Assembly: GCA_030425825.1 (NCBI GenBank)
Contig: JAUHZY010000001.1
Coordinates: 1,026,834 to 1,090,833, forward strand
Source of the DNA: Alphaproteobacteria bacterium
GTDB taxonomy: Bacteria; Pseudomonadota; Alphaproteobacteria; JAUHZY01
Direction of reading: 5' to 3'
DNA: 64,000 bases
In this document: positions 48,309 through 56,969 of the stretch, one piece after another
Numbering within the stretch: position 1 is the first letter of the stretch
Layout: every line of letters begins with the position of its first letter
Translations under genes and position numbers: made by a program
Notes under the pieces: model-generated
What the model saw: only the letters and a program-made list of their open reading frames with translations
What the model was told of the DNA's origin: nothing
Databases searched by the model: none

Positions 48309-48818
48309 TTATTGAGAATCAGAGGGAGAAATTGTTTCTTCTTTGACCTCTTCGGAAAAACAGTCTGTCAGCCAAATATCTAATGTCGGATGCTGAAGCG
48401 CAGACAGGGCAGGGCTTGAAGCGAACATCCATCCTTTAAAAAGTTCTCTATTTTCCGACTTTATATCATGTATTTCAAGAAATACGGCACTTTCTGGCAT
48501 TTCCTCTGGCGGTTTTTTCTGGCAAGACCTTACCGTAATCTCTAAACCATGAAATGTTATTTTAGAACCTACAGGGACATTAAAATCTTCTATGCGGGCC
48601 GTTACCTTATCAAGGCCGCGCAAAACAGCCACATCCTTCTCCAAGGTGTTTTTAGAAGACTTTTTGACAGGATCAAGGCTAGCAGGCTCGTTTTCGCCAC
48701 TTTTCTTAAGTTCTGACTCCATTTCCCTTAATAAGTCTTCAAGGAAAAGGTCTTGTGCCACTAAAGGAGAAGAAAGAATGCTCCAACAAGCTAGAAAAAT
48801 AAGAAAATATTTATACAT
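48309..48818 (-). CDS. DUF2155 domain protein, exported
   Basis: Exported protein of 169 residues with a signal peptide (about 1-21, cleaved near VAQ). After a charged stretch, the DUF2155 domain (about 65-155) has VTARIEDFNVPVGSKITFHG, VRSCQKKPPEE and FKGWMFASSPALSALQHP, the family hallmark, ending in DIWLTDC. Function is not established. The ATG overlaps the mlaD stop by one base. In alphaproteobacteria it regularly sits with the complex I NDUFA12-type gene and mlaD, as here. Confidence 0.9.
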   Translation of the reverse strand: MYKYFLIFLACWSILSSPLVAQDLFLEDLLREMESELKKSGENEPASLDPVKKSSKNTLEKDVAVLRGLDKVTARIEDFNVPVGSKITFHGLEITVRSCQKKPPEEMPESAVFLEIHDIKSENRELFKGWMFASSPALSALQHPTLDIWLTDCFSEEVKEETISPSDSQ

Positions 48819-49279
48819 TATTGAGAAGCGTTTGTGTTATTGCCACTAGAAAACATAAACTTAGATAACATTTGAATCAAATTCACAGAAGGCTGCGTAT
48901 ACACAATACTGCCACCAGGTGTCAGGTATTCTTCTTCTGCACCAGGGACAAGAGCCAAATAGTGACCACCAAGTAGTCCTTCTGTTGAAATTTGTGCCAC
49001 TGTATCAGTCGGCAGCTTAATATCATCGCTCACTGAGATCTCTAATTTTGCTTGATATGTATCTGTATTCAAAGAAATATTTTTGATCTTACCAATTTTA
49101 ATACCACTCATACGCACTTCCATGCCTTGAGATAAGCCATCAACACGATCAAATGAGGCGAAAACAGAATACCCACTATCTGTCGCAACATCACCTCGAT
49201 TATACGCAAAAGCAAGAAAACCAATTGCAACAAGCAGCACAACGCCACCAAAAAATGTTTCTATATATGTTTTTTTCAT
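48818..49279 (-). CDS. mlaD: MlaD-type phospholipid transport protein
   Basis: Periplasmic substrate-binding subunit of the Mla system that keeps outer-membrane lipid asymmetry, 153 residues. One N-terminal helix (about 8-26) anchors it, and a single MCE domain follows with DRVDGLSQGMEVRMSGIKIG and ISTEGLLGGHYLALVPGAEE. The length is that of MlaD rather than multi-MCE proteins. mlaE and mlaF are not adjacent, so the ABC parts lie elsewhere. Confidence 0.93.
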   Translation of the reverse strand: MKKTYIETFFGGVVLLVAIGFLAFAYNRGDVATDSGYSVFASFDRVDGLSQGMEVRMSGIKIGKIKNISLNTDTYQAKLEISVSDDIKLPTDTVAQISTEGLLGGHYLALVPGAEEEYLTPGGSIVYTQPSVNLIQMLSKFMFSSGNNTNASQ

Positions 49280-49288
49280 CTTTATTTC

Positions 49289-49633
49289 CTATTTAGGCTG
49301 CCAAGATTCGTAATCACCCATCACTTTTGGGCGCTCTCCACCTTTCAGCGGGTGTGCATCAGGTTGATAGGCTTGCGTTGTGCCTGTTAAGTTCTGCTGG
49401 TGAGGCTTTTGCCATTTATGAACCATTGTTGATGCTGGTATATTATCAGTTACACGATGAAGCCAGGCATGCCAAAGTGGAGGCACCTTCGAAGCTTCCT
49501 CTTTCCCTGAGTGAATCACCCAACGACGCTCAACTTGATTTCCACGCGATGCTGTATAATAAGTATTTCCATACTCATCACGCCCGACCTTCTTCCCAAA
49601 CAACATTGTATAGATACGAATTCCAAACTGCAT
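49289..49633 (-). CDS. NDUFA12-type subunit of NADH:ubiquinone oxidoreductase
   Basis: Accessory complex I protein (17.2 kDa type, shared by alphaproteobacteria and mitochondria), 114 residues. VGRDEYGNTYYTASRG and ERRWVIHSGKEEASKVPPLW with HAWLHRVTDNIP are the diagnostic core; the C-terminus is polar and Pro-rich. A longer frame exists, but the ATG at 49633 has GGGGAG eight bases upstream. It heads NDUFA12-mlaD-DUF2155. Presence supports the alphaproteobacterial assignment and aerobic respiration. Confidence 0.94.
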   Translation of the reverse strand: MQFGIRIYTMLFGKKVGRDEYGNTYYTASRGNQVERRWVIHSGKEEASKVPPLWHAWLHRVTDNIPASTMVHKWQKPHQQNLTGTTQAYQPDAHPLKGGERPKVMGDYESWQPK

Positions 49634-49708
49634 AACATCGCTCCCCAAGAATCTTCTTTAAAAAATACTGGCTTCCGCCATGAAAAACAAGAATTGATTT
49701 AGCTACAG

Positions 49709-51091
49709 CTATAAAGACTCTAAGAAAGTGATGAGTTGACGTCTTTCATCTTTGTTCATCTTCATGAAAGATTGCTTTGAGCTCTGCGCTTCGCCGCCAT
49801 GCCATAAGATGGCTTCTTCAAGGTTTCTTGCACGCCCATCGTGCAAAAGCGTTGTATGGCGATTAACTGTTTTGACCAGCCCAATACCCCATAATGGCGG
49901 TGTACGCCATTCTCTACCGTTTGCTTGAAAATCAGGGCGATGATCTGCTAGCCCTTCCCCCATATCATGCAACAACAAATCCGTGAATGGTTGAATATCT
50001 TGGAAAGCAACCTGTTTTAAAGCGTGATCCCCTGTTTTCATTGTAGGGCGATGACAACTCGAACACTTTGCTTTTACAAAAAGCTTTGCACCCGCTTGGA
50101 CATTTGGGTCATCAAGGTGACGACGCGCAGGGACAGCAAGCGTTTGTAGATAAAACACCATTCTATCCAATTGCATGTCCGACATTTCAGGTACGCCGCC
50201 ATGCTTTGCATTCTGACAAGACTTCTGAATGTCAGGACAGTTCTGGTTTTTATTAAGTGATGTCGTAATGCCAATATCACCTACGGCAGCACCAGCAGAC
50301 TGCTCTTCAACTGTCACAGCATTTGCCTTCCAACCAAATCGACCTAGCGCCTCTTTGTTCTTTGTAGGACTCCAGACACGATTAGGGCGCCCAGAAATAC
50401 CATCACCATCAACATCATCAATATCAGAAAATGATAAAATCGTCTCTTCAGGAATGGCTTCTAATAGACCCATTCCATAAACTACAGGCGCAACACGTGG
50501 TGAGAAAAGCGCATCGTCGAGTGAACCAAACTTTAGATCTTTAAATGTATAAATAGGATGGCGAAGACTATAGGTTTCGCCGTCTGGATAAACGCCAGGA
50601 ACTTCTTCATAAGTTACTTCTGCGCGCCCTTCAACAGGAACAGATAAAATAGAACGGTCATTCAGCTGGCCACCATAATGAGGGTGTGGTTTTGGCCCAC
50701 CAAACTTATCTTGACCAACAACACTTAAACGAATCAACATCGAAGCCATTGCTTCTTGACGGTCTTTTGGAGGACGACCACGACCATCTTTAAAATGACA
50801 ACCTGAACAAGACACACGATTAAAGGTCGGGCCTAAGCCATCCAAGCTGGTGACCGACGCAGGCGCTGTCACCCAATTTGTGTTAAACATTTTATTACCA
50901 AATGTGAACTTTCTTAAGTCTTCGACAGATAAGTTCGGCGCAGGCTTTGCAAACGCCTCGCGAGAGGTATTAAACACAGTGGTATCACCACCAGAAAGCG
51001 GTGAGTCCAAAACAAAAGTGTCCTCTGAAGGCGTAAAGGTTATAAATAACGCGACCAGAAGACACAAAAAAACAATAAAATATTTATGCAT
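49709..51091 (-). CDS. Di-heme oxidoreductase (DHOR/DUF1111 family), exported cytochrome c
   Basis: Exported protein of 460 residues with an N-terminal hydrophobic signal/anchor (about 4-20). Two c-type heme sites are present: CSGCH at 95-99 and CSSCH at 343-347. SLDGLGPTFNRVSCSGCH and the conserved Asp-rich loop DVDGDGISGRPNRVW are typical of the DHOR family. It is the last gene of porin-imelysin-DHOR, an association seen in iron-regulated imelysin operons. Probably a periplasmic oxidase or thiol-linked electron carrier serving iron acquisition; the exact reaction is unknown. Confidence 0.9.
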   Translation of the reverse strand: MHKYFIVFLCLLVALFITFTPSEDTFVLDSPLSGGDTTVFNTSREAFAKPAPNLSVEDLRKFTFGNKMFNTNWVTAPASVTSLDGLGPTFNRVSCSGCHFKDGRGRPPKDRQEAMASMLIRLSVVGQDKFGGPKPHPHYGGQLNDRSILSVPVEGRAEVTYEEVPGVYPDGETYSLRHPIYTFKDLKFGSLDDALFSPRVAPVVYGMGLLEAIPEETILSFSDIDDVDGDGISGRPNRVWSPTKNKEALGRFGWKANAVTVEEQSAGAAVGDIGITTSLNKNQNCPDIQKSCQNAKHGGVPEMSDMQLDRMVFYLQTLAVPARRHLDDPNVQAGAKLFVKAKCSSCHRPTMKTGDHALKQVAFQDIQPFTDLLLHDMGEGLADHRPDFQANGREWRTPPLWGIGLVKTVNRHTTLLHDGRARNLEEAILWHGGEAQSSKQSFMKMNKDERRQLITFLESL

Positions 51092-51100
51092 TAGAGCAAT

Positions 51101-52270
51101 TTAATCCATCAAAAGCTGCGCATCAACTCCTAAAGCTTTTCCTGCTTGGACAAAAAGCTTTGCTTGTGCTTGCAACGAAGCGATTGCCTTTTCCATTTTC
51201 TGACGTGGCTCACTTGATGGCGCTGTCGCAAGAACTTCTCTATCAATCGGCGCAGGCAACGCTGCTATTGTTTTTTCCGTTTGATCAAGCTGCATCGCAA
51301 TTTTACCTGCAAGACTTGAATCAATTGTCATTAACAACTCATGCAAGCTGGCACCTTTGTAATCATCATATTTTGCGAAATATACATTCTTGATACCTTT
51401 CGCATTATAGATAAAGTCATTATGCGTGTTGTCACTAAAACAAGAATGCTCATCCTCTTGATCACCACTATCTAAGGCTGTTGCCATTCTTTCTGAAGCA
51501 AGCTCAAACCCACTTAACGTTGCAAGGCTTGTCAGTATCTTGGCTAAAGCTTCTTTCTGTGGCATAGCAGAAAAAACAACGGCATAACTATGCTCAGTCG
51601 GTGCCCAGCTTTTTACAAGAAAAGCAAGATCATCAACCAAAACATCTGTGACCGTTTTCAAATAAACACGACGCCTTTCGTTCACAAGATTACCCGCTAG
51701 ATAGTCAGATGCAGGGCGATTTCCAGGACCACTTAAAGATAAATCTTGCCCCCACAAAAGAAACTCAATCGCATGATATCCTGTTGAAACGTCTGCTTCG
51801 TCAGAAGCTTGGTTCAAACCCTTGATAGATGAAACAGTAAGAGGCTTTGAAGCATCCTGAACAATCCCTGATGCCGCATTTCCACGCACGTAATCGATGT
51901 AAGCTTCGTTAAGAGGCCATGCATTCAGGCGCCCCTCTGGACCTTCTGTTCCTTGCTCTTCGTTTACAAAGTCAATTGGACCTTCATAAAAACGAAATGC
52001 TTCTGTTTCAGAGTAAGGGTTCCTGGCAACAAGCCAAGCTTCCTTAGCAGCCTTCATTGTTGCTTCATTTGGATTAGCAAGAAATGTGTTAATTGCATTT
52101 TGCATTACTTTTGCTGCATCAAAAGCTTGCTTGTAGTTTTTATAAACAAGCTCACTGTAGCTTACGATTTGAGGCCTAGCATCGTAAGAAGGTGCCTTGT
52201 TATTCTGGAATAACACAACACCTCCTATGATCACCAGAACAAGAGCTATAAATAGGTTCTTTTTCTGCAT
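51101..52270 (-). CDS. Imelysin family protein (predicted iron-regulated periplasmic protein)
   Basis: Helical periplasmic protein of 389 residues with an N-terminal signal/anchor (about 4-22). The imelysin motif GYHAIEFLLWGQDLSL (GxHAIE) is intact, preceded by GPEGRLNAWPLNEAYIDYV. Imelysins (IrpA/EfeO-like, M75) are linked to iron or heme uptake; proteolytic activity is doubtful. It lies nine bases upstream of the di-heme protein gene and 18 bases after the porin gene, in one minus-strand operon under Fur-like sites. Confidence 0.9.
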   Translation of the reverse strand: MQKKNLFIALVLVIIGGVVLFQNNKAPSYDARPQIVSYSELVYKNYKQAFDAAKVMQNAINTFLANPNEATMKAAKEAWLVARNPYSETEAFRFYEGPIDFVNEEQGTEGPEGRLNAWPLNEAYIDYVRGNAASGIVQDASKPLTVSSIKGLNQASDEADVSTGYHAIEFLLWGQDLSLSGPGNRPASDYLAGNLVNERRRVYLKTVTDVLVDDLAFLVKSWAPTEHSYAVVFSAMPQKEALAKILTSLATLSGFELASERMATALDSGDQEDEHSCFSDNTHNDFIYNAKGIKNVYFAKYDDYKGASLHELLMTIDSSLAGKIAMQLDQTEKTIAALPAPIDREVLATAPSSEPRQKMEKAIASLQAQAKLFVQAGKALGVDAQLLMD

Positions 52271-52288
52271 GAGGTTTATCCTTTATCC

Positions 52289-53422
52289 TTAAAAGTCGTA
52301 AGCATAACGCGCAAGCGCACCAATGGTATCAGTTTGAACACCAGCTTCTTCTACATCCTTGAAGCCAACCTCTAAAGAAAGACCATTGTCAAAGGTGTAT
52401 CCGCCCGAAACCTGCGTTAGGTTGTCATCGATCTCACCACCACCATTTAGGTCTGTTTCACGATCTGTCATCGCAATTGTGACATTCCAGTTTTCATCAA
52501 TACGCGCAATCAAACTTGCCGTCATATAAGTGCGATCATCTAAACCGCCTTCAAAGTTATCAATGTCAGCATATTCAAGCAGCATATCTGCTTCAACACG
52601 ACTCGTGACAGGAACAACATACCTCAAAGAAGCTGCCATACCTTTTTCGTCATCACCGATAACATCTGCATCACCTTTTGCAAGATGACGATATCCTAAG
52701 TGATAAGAAAGACCTTTTGTACCACCTAAGTTTTCACCATCAAGCGAAACGGCATAAGATGAAAAGTCTTCCGTGTTCCCAGCGCCACCATCTGATTTTT
52801 TAACACGACCTCTATCCGTAATTTTGGACTGTGTTAGAAAGCTTGTATCTGTGTAAAATGTGCTTGCCGACAAAGTGTGGGTTGCATTTTTCTGGCCTTC
52901 CATTGTGTAAGAACCACCAAAACCTAGCTTTTCTGTAATTTCATAGTCTTCGGCAAAGTCTTCACCCCAAACACCACGGAAATCCCAAGCTGTTCCAAAT
53001 CCTGGATTAAACTTACCAGCAAAAACACTCCAATTATCTTTTGTATAATTTACTTTTAACTCTTCAAAAAAAGCACCTTCGTTATCAACAAACAGGTCTT
53101 CACCCGGCGCACCATCTTGAACTGGCTCAACAACAAGAACACCATCTACTGAGATATTTGGCGTGAACTGAACAGTTGGCGCAACTTCAATACGACCAAA
53201 TGTATTGTTGCGCTCATTATTTGGATCATCAGAGCTTGTGCCTTCTTCGATTTGAAATTCTGTAACAACTTCTGCTGAAAACTTTGGAAATGCAGAAGAA
53301 GACTTACCTGAATTTGTTGCGCTTTCAGCGCCACCTGCTATTGCATAACTTGGCGACAACAACAATGCGCCACCCATCAAGCCAATCGTTACCAGACGGC
53401 TTACTTTTGCTTTTTGTAACAT
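52289..53422 (-). CDS. Outer-membrane porin-like protein of the imelysin operon
   Basis: Exported beta-barrel protein of 377 residues. A signal peptide (about 1-29, cleaved near AIAGG) is followed by alternating strands such as SAEVVTEFQIEEG and LRYVVPVTSRVEADMLLEYA, and the last residue is Phe (ARYAYDF), the usual barrel insertion signal. The mature protein is acidic. It resembles general OprP/porin-like barrels; specificity is unknown. It is the first gene after two Fur-like operators, so it probably admits an iron-containing ligand for the imelysin pair. Confidence 0.75.
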   Translation of the reverse strand: MLQKAKVSRLVTIGLMGGALLLSPSYAIAGGAESATNSGKSSSAFPKFSAEVVTEFQIEEGTSSDDPNNERNNTFGRIEVAPTVQFTPNISVDGVLVVEPVQDGAPGEDLFVDNEGAFFEELKVNYTKDNWSVFAGKFNPGFGTAWDFRGVWGEDFAEDYEITEKLGFGGSYTMEGQKNATHTLSASTFYTDTSFLTQSKITDRGRVKKSDGGAGNTEDFSSYAVSLDGENLGGTKGLSYHLGYRHLAKGDADVIGDDEKGMAASLRYVVPVTSRVEADMLLEYADIDNFEGGLDDRTYMTASLIARIDENWNVTIAMTDRETDLNGGGEIDDNLTQVSGGYTFDNGLSLEVGFKDVEEAGVQTDTIGALARYAYDF

Positions 53423-53451
53423 TTAGGAACTCCACTAAGTTATTTTATGAA

Positions 53452-53470
53452 ACTAATAGTCATTATTAGT
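53452..53470. promoter_or_regulatory. Fur-like operator 1 (perfect 7-5-7 palindrome)
   Basis: On the minus strand ACTAATA-ATGAC-TATTAGT is a perfect inverted repeat of 19 bases. It overlaps the -10 element of the porin promoter and lies 30-48 bases before the porin ATG, a classic repressor position. Its size and AT-rich form fit Fur/Irr-type sites, which agrees with the imelysin operon it precedes. Confidence 0.6.
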
Positions 53471-53496
53471 ATAGGCAACAACTCTTACAGCGACAA
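53468..53496 (-). promoter_or_regulatory. Promoter of the porin-imelysin-diheme operon
   Basis: TTGTCG (53496-53491) and TATACT (53473-53468) on the minus strand, 17 bases apart. The -10 overlaps operator 1 by three bases. A second candidate, TTGTTG-17-TATTAG, lies a little downstream inside the same operator. Confidence 0.55.
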
Positions 53497-53513
53497 AAAA
53501 CCTCCGTCAAGAA

Positions 53514-53532
53514 GAAATTAATAATTATTATC
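53514..53532. promoter_or_regulatory. Fur-like operator 2
   Basis: The minus-strand 19-mer GATAATAATTATTAATTTC matches the classical Fur consensus GATAATGATAATCATTATC at 14 of 19 positions. It contains the 12-base palindrome TAATAATTATTA (53519-53530). It lies about 20 bases upstream of the -35 element of the porin promoter. Confidence 0.5.
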
Positions 53533-53547
53533 ATTTGTGAAAAGCGT

Positions 53548-55290
53548 TTATTTAAAATCGAATAAAGTATCTTGATTACCAATAACATGACGTTCGTGCC
53601 AAAGCCCGTAAAACAAAAGAAACCATATCATTGACATATTTTTCTTATCCATGCTCTCTAACAATAGGGAAAGATTTTTCTCATTTGTGATTTCTGCAAT
53701 ACCTTTTTGGCTTCTTAAGAAATGAGCGACCTCTCCTTTTCTTGCTAGAATCCAGTCCGCAACAGGTACTGTGAATCCTCTTTTCTTTGTAAAAGGTTGG
53801 CTTTGAGGAAAGTTTTTATCAAGCCATGTTTTTGGTAATATTTTTCCTATCTTTTTTGATATTTTAAATGACTTTGGAAGATGAAAAGCGAAATCAAAAA
53901 CATTTTTATCCAAAAATGGTGTGCGTCCCTCTAAGCCAAATGCCATCAAACAACGATCCAGTTTTGTTAACAGCCCATGCGCAAGCCAGTCTTGCATGTC
54001 AAGCCATTGAATTCTCTGAAGGGAATCAATGTTGTGTTTTGCAATAGATTTTTCTTGTTCATTGATATGCTTACGCCAATCTCGGAGAGGCAGTGTTAAA
54101 ACATCTGATTTATCAAAAACGCCCTTAGAACGAATTTTGCGACCACCCAACCATTTAGGGCGTAGCGCACGACGGTAACGGCCATATCCAGCAAAAAGCT
54201 CGTCTCCCCCTTCTCCACAAAGAACCACTTTCAAATCTTTTGATGCTTCTTCTGCCATTTTTAATGTTGGCAACATCGCATAATCAATCACAGGGTCATC
54301 TGCAACCTCAACAGCTTTGGGCAAAAGCCGCCAGAAATCCTTTTCTGTAAATATAATTTCTTGGTGATCTGCGCCCATTTCTTTAGCTAGCATTGCTGCA
54401 TGAGAGCGCTCGTCATGAACTGTGCCTTCCTGAAACCCAACAGTATATGTTTTGAGGCGTGAAGACATATTAGCTTCCATTAACTTAAGAAGAATTGCAC
54501 TATCAACACCGCCAGATAAGAAAAGACCATACTCAACATCGCTCCGCTGATGAAAGATAACCGACTCTTTCATCACATCACCAAACAAAGACAAAGCATC
54601 AGCTGATGATGGTATTTCTTCGGAATGCCGCATTTCTAAAGGCGTTACAAATTGTTGAACAAGCCTCCCTTTCTCTACGACCAATGTTTCACCTGGAAGA
54701 ACCCTGTAAATGCCATCAAAAAGTGTTTTCTGGCCACAAATAAACTGGGTTTGTAAAAGTTCTACCAACGCATTCTTGTTCACAGATGGCTTAGCTTCAC
54801 CAGAAGCAATAATAGCACGTGGCTCTGATCCGAAAACAAATGAAGATGCCGCTTGATGATAATAAAGAGGTTTAATACCAAAGGAATCACGACTAATAAC
54901 AAGACGCTCTGTTTTTGGGTCGAACAGAGCAATGGCATACATCCCACGCAAGTGTTTTGTAAAATTCAATCCATATTTTTGATAAAGAGGGAGAAGAACC
55001 TCACAGTCTGAACCTGTTTTAAATGGATAATCTGGAAACTGCTTTCTTAGTTCAGGTGAATTATAAATCTCGCCGTTAGCAATAAGAATTTGCTTGCTCT
55101 CATCTTGGAATGGCTGATGACCACCCTCAACGTCCATAATAGAAAGTCGCGTATGCGCCATCCCAACAGCGCCTTGAATAAGAATATCACTTTCATCAGG
55201 GCCACGGTGATTAAGCGATACCGCCATATTGCTAAGCTGCTTTTTCTTCAAAGCACCCGAAGACAACATGAGCCCAGCAATCCCGCACAT
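53548..55290 (-). CDS. asnB: Asparagine synthase (glutamine-hydrolysing)
   Basis: Cytoplasmic enzyme of 580 residues making asparagine (or an amidated sugar/peptide) from aspartate, ATP and glutamine. The start MCGIAGLM places Cys2 as the glutaminase nucleophile; NHRGPDESDI and IANGEIYNSPELRK follow. The synthetase half has the pyrophosphate loop FLSGGVDSAILLKLM. A GTG two codons upstream would hide Cys2, so the ATG at 55290 is used, with AGGAAT before it. In polysaccharide or amidotransferase loci such proteins may have other substrates; here it stands alone with its own promoter. Confidence 0.93.
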   Translation of the reverse strand: MCGIAGLMLSSGALKKKQLSNMAVSLNHRGPDESDILIQGAVGMAHTRLSIMDVEGGHQPFQDESKQILIANGEIYNSPELRKQFPDYPFKTGSDCEVLLPLYQKYGLNFTKHLRGMYAIALFDPKTERLVISRDSFGIKPLYYHQAASSFVFGSEPRAIIASGEAKPSVNKNALVELLQTQFICGQKTLFDGIYRVLPGETLVVEKGRLVQQFVTPLEMRHSEEIPSSADALSLFGDVMKESVIFHQRSDVEYGLFLSGGVDSAILLKLMEANMSSRLKTYTVGFQEGTVHDERSHAAMLAKEMGADHQEIIFTEKDFWRLLPKAVEVADDPVIDYAMLPTLKMAEEASKDLKVVLCGEGGDELFAGYGRYRRALRPKWLGGRKIRSKGVFDKSDVLTLPLRDWRKHINEQEKSIAKHNIDSLQRIQWLDMQDWLAHGLLTKLDRCLMAFGLEGRTPFLDKNVFDFAFHLPKSFKISKKIGKILPKTWLDKNFPQSQPFTKKRGFTVPVADWILARKGEVAHFLRSQKGIAEITNEKNLSLLLESMDKKNMSMIWFLLFYGLWHERHVIGNQDTLFDFK

Positions 55291-55323
55291 AAACACATTC
55301 CTGAAAAAATTGAAGAATGCCTA

Positions 55324-55352
55324 TTGATACTTTATTTCAGCGATAGACACAA
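55324..55352 (-). promoter_or_regulatory. Promoter of asnB
   Basis: TTGTGT (55352-55347) and TATCAA (55329-55324) on the minus strand, 17 bases apart, 34-62 bases before the asnB ATG. The rest of the 281-base gap toward 55572 shows no other gene. Confidence 0.5.
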
Positions 55353-55537
55353 GTAGGAGAAAACAGACAAACAAAGCCAGAGGTAGATAGAAACAGGAAA
55401 ATTGAAATTTTAAGAAAAATGGTGGGCAACGATTTAGTTTTCACGAACACCACAAATTTGTTGGGTGAACTTTATAAAATTTGGAAACTTCTACAATAGA
55501 TTCAAAAATGAAGTGCCATTCAATACTTCTTCTTTTA

Positions 55538-55562
55538 CATTGGTAGTGGTTTACAACCAATG
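55538..55562 (+). promoter_or_regulatory. Leader hairpin touching the ribosome-binding site of the HEPN module
   Basis: CATTGGT (55538-55544) and ACCAATG (55556-55562) form a perfect seven-base stem with an 11-base loop. The last stem base is the first G of GGAGG (55562-55566), the ribosome-binding site of the gene at 55572. The structure could restrict ribosome access or serve as a binding site for an autoregulator. Confidence 0.5.
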
Positions 55563-55571
55563 GAGGAAGCC

Positions 55572-55748
55572 ATGAAAATTAACTATGACAAATACTTGAA
55601 AAAACTTGAAGCTTTACCTTGGCCTGAAGAGGATAAAAGAAAAGCAATTCAAGAGTTGTTCGGTATTACACAAGCCGTCTATGATCAATTAGTCAAAGAA
55701 ATGAACAGAGACGAGCCTGATAAAAAGGCGATTTGGAATTGTGAATAA
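55572..55748 (+). CDS. Small hypothetical protein upstream of the HEPN-like gene
   Basis: A 58-residue charged protein of unknown family. It looks helical throughout (YDKYLKKLEALPWPEEDKRK, then FGITQAVYDQLVKEM) with a Trp and a Cys near the end (AIWNCE). The start at 55572 is favoured by GGAGGAAGCC directly upstream; an ATG at 55560 lies inside the leader hairpin. Its stop overlaps a GTG start of the next gene (GTGAATAA), so the two may be co-translated. Small helical partner plus HEPN-like protein resembles toxin-antitoxin or defence pairs, but there is no direct evidence. Confidence 0.7.
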   Translation: MKINYDKYLKKLEALPWPEEDKRKAIQELFGITQAVYDQLVKEMNRDEPDKKAIWNCE

Positions 55749-56946
55749 CTGGCGAATAAAAGATACAATGACAAAAATTCAGAAGATATTGGGTGAAATC
55801 GTTAAAAAATCACCCAAAAGTCAAGAAAACAGCGCAAACTATTGGTTAAGTTCATCCGAATGGACAGAACTTCTGGGGACTTTAGAGTCTGATAAACGCT
55901 ATAGTGTTTTCGAGAATCACTTACAATATTTAGGAAATGGTGGATCACAAGTTTCAATCTTCTATCTGGCAGACTGGTTAGTCAGGCGATCACTTAATAT
56001 TGGTGTAGATGATGCTGTTTCAGAGCTCGAAGACTATCTTAATACTTCAGAAGTTACAGTGCATCAAACTATGTTGTTGGCAAATGTTTTACTGGACGAC
56101 TCTTGCAACGGTTTTAAGTTTTGTAATGGAGTTAAGATAATTGAAGGTAGTGAAATTCCCAACAGTAGGGTTTCAAAATCAATAAGCACAACAAAATTTG
56201 GACTTGCGTTACCGCTTCCGCGTATCGGAGCAATTCTAATAAGGGGTTACCAACAAAAAATTGTTCATGTACCTAATACTATTAATGAAACAAAGGCGCC
56301 CATAGAAAGAGATATTATTGAGTCAATAAATAACGATCTGTTTGATACTAAAGCATGCCTGGTTCTTGGCAGATCAGGCGACTACGACATTCAAAGCATT
56401 GCCGTTGGCACTGTCGCACCCGACTCTGCCCCCTTCATTCAGTCAGTTTCTGGATGGAGTCTTCAACCACAGAGAAGATCAAATTTGGCCCCAGAATTAA
56501 TAAAGTTTGATGTTTCAAGAGCCAATAAAATACTTAAGAAGTTCAAAGATTTAGACACAGATTTTAAAACTCAATTGAAACTTTCAATCGAAAGACTGAA
56601 TGGGTATTACTCAGGAAGCTCTTGGGTAGACAAGGAAATTGACCTTAGAGTCTGCCTAGAATCCATATTTCTAAGTGATAATGACCAAAACGAGTTGCGG
56701 AAAACTCTTTCTATTCGAGCTGCTCTTTTTCTTGGCACAAACCTAGAAGAAAAGAAACAAATCCAAGCAACCATGAAAACAGCGTATGATGTTACATCAA
56801 AATCAATTCATACTGGAAAGGTTTCTTTCAATAAAAAGAAGGACAAAGAAGTTCCCATAGCCGCAAAATATGCCAAACAAGCGATCATTAAGCTGATAGA
56901 AAAGGGGCCTATAAATTGGCGAAAACTAGAGTTATCCCCTAATTAG
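55741..56946 (+). CDS. Apea-like HEPN domain protein
   Basis: Protein of 401 residues from GTG at 55741, or 392 from ATG at 55768. The N-terminal 240 residues are not recognised. The C-terminal part (about 258-390) has the pattern of Apea-like HEPN proteins: an all-helical fold with ERLNGYYSGSSWVDKEIDLR, CLESIFLSDNDQNELRKTLS, IRAALFLG, and the end motif AYDVTSKSIHTG. In that family the end motif normally reads R-S-K-x-V-H; here the Arg is Thr352 while His357 remains, so RNase activity may be lost or altered. It follows a 58-residue gene and stops 23 bases before a tRNA gene. Domain call by pattern reading only. Confidence 0.7.
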   Translation: MNNWRIKDTMTKIQKILGEIVKKSPKSQENSANYWLSSSEWTELLGTLESDKRYSVFENHLQYLGNGGSQVSIFYLADWLVRRSLNIGVDDAVSELEDYLNTSEVTVHQTMLLANVLLDDSCNGFKFCNGVKIIEGSEIPNSRVSKSISTTKFGLALPLPRIGAILIRGYQQKIVHVPNTINETKAPIERDIIESINNDLFDTKACLVLGRSGDYDIQSIAVGTVAPDSAPFIQSVSGWSLQPQRRSNLAPELIKFDVSRANKILKKFKDLDTDFKTQLKLSIERLNGYYSGSSWVDKEIDLRVCLESIFLSDNDQNELRKTLSIRAALFLGTNLEEKKQIQATMKTAYDVTSKSIHTGKVSFNKKKDKEVPIAAKYAKQAIIKLIEKGPINWRKLELSPN

Positions 56947-56969
56947 TCATGACATTAAAAAGTAGGGAA

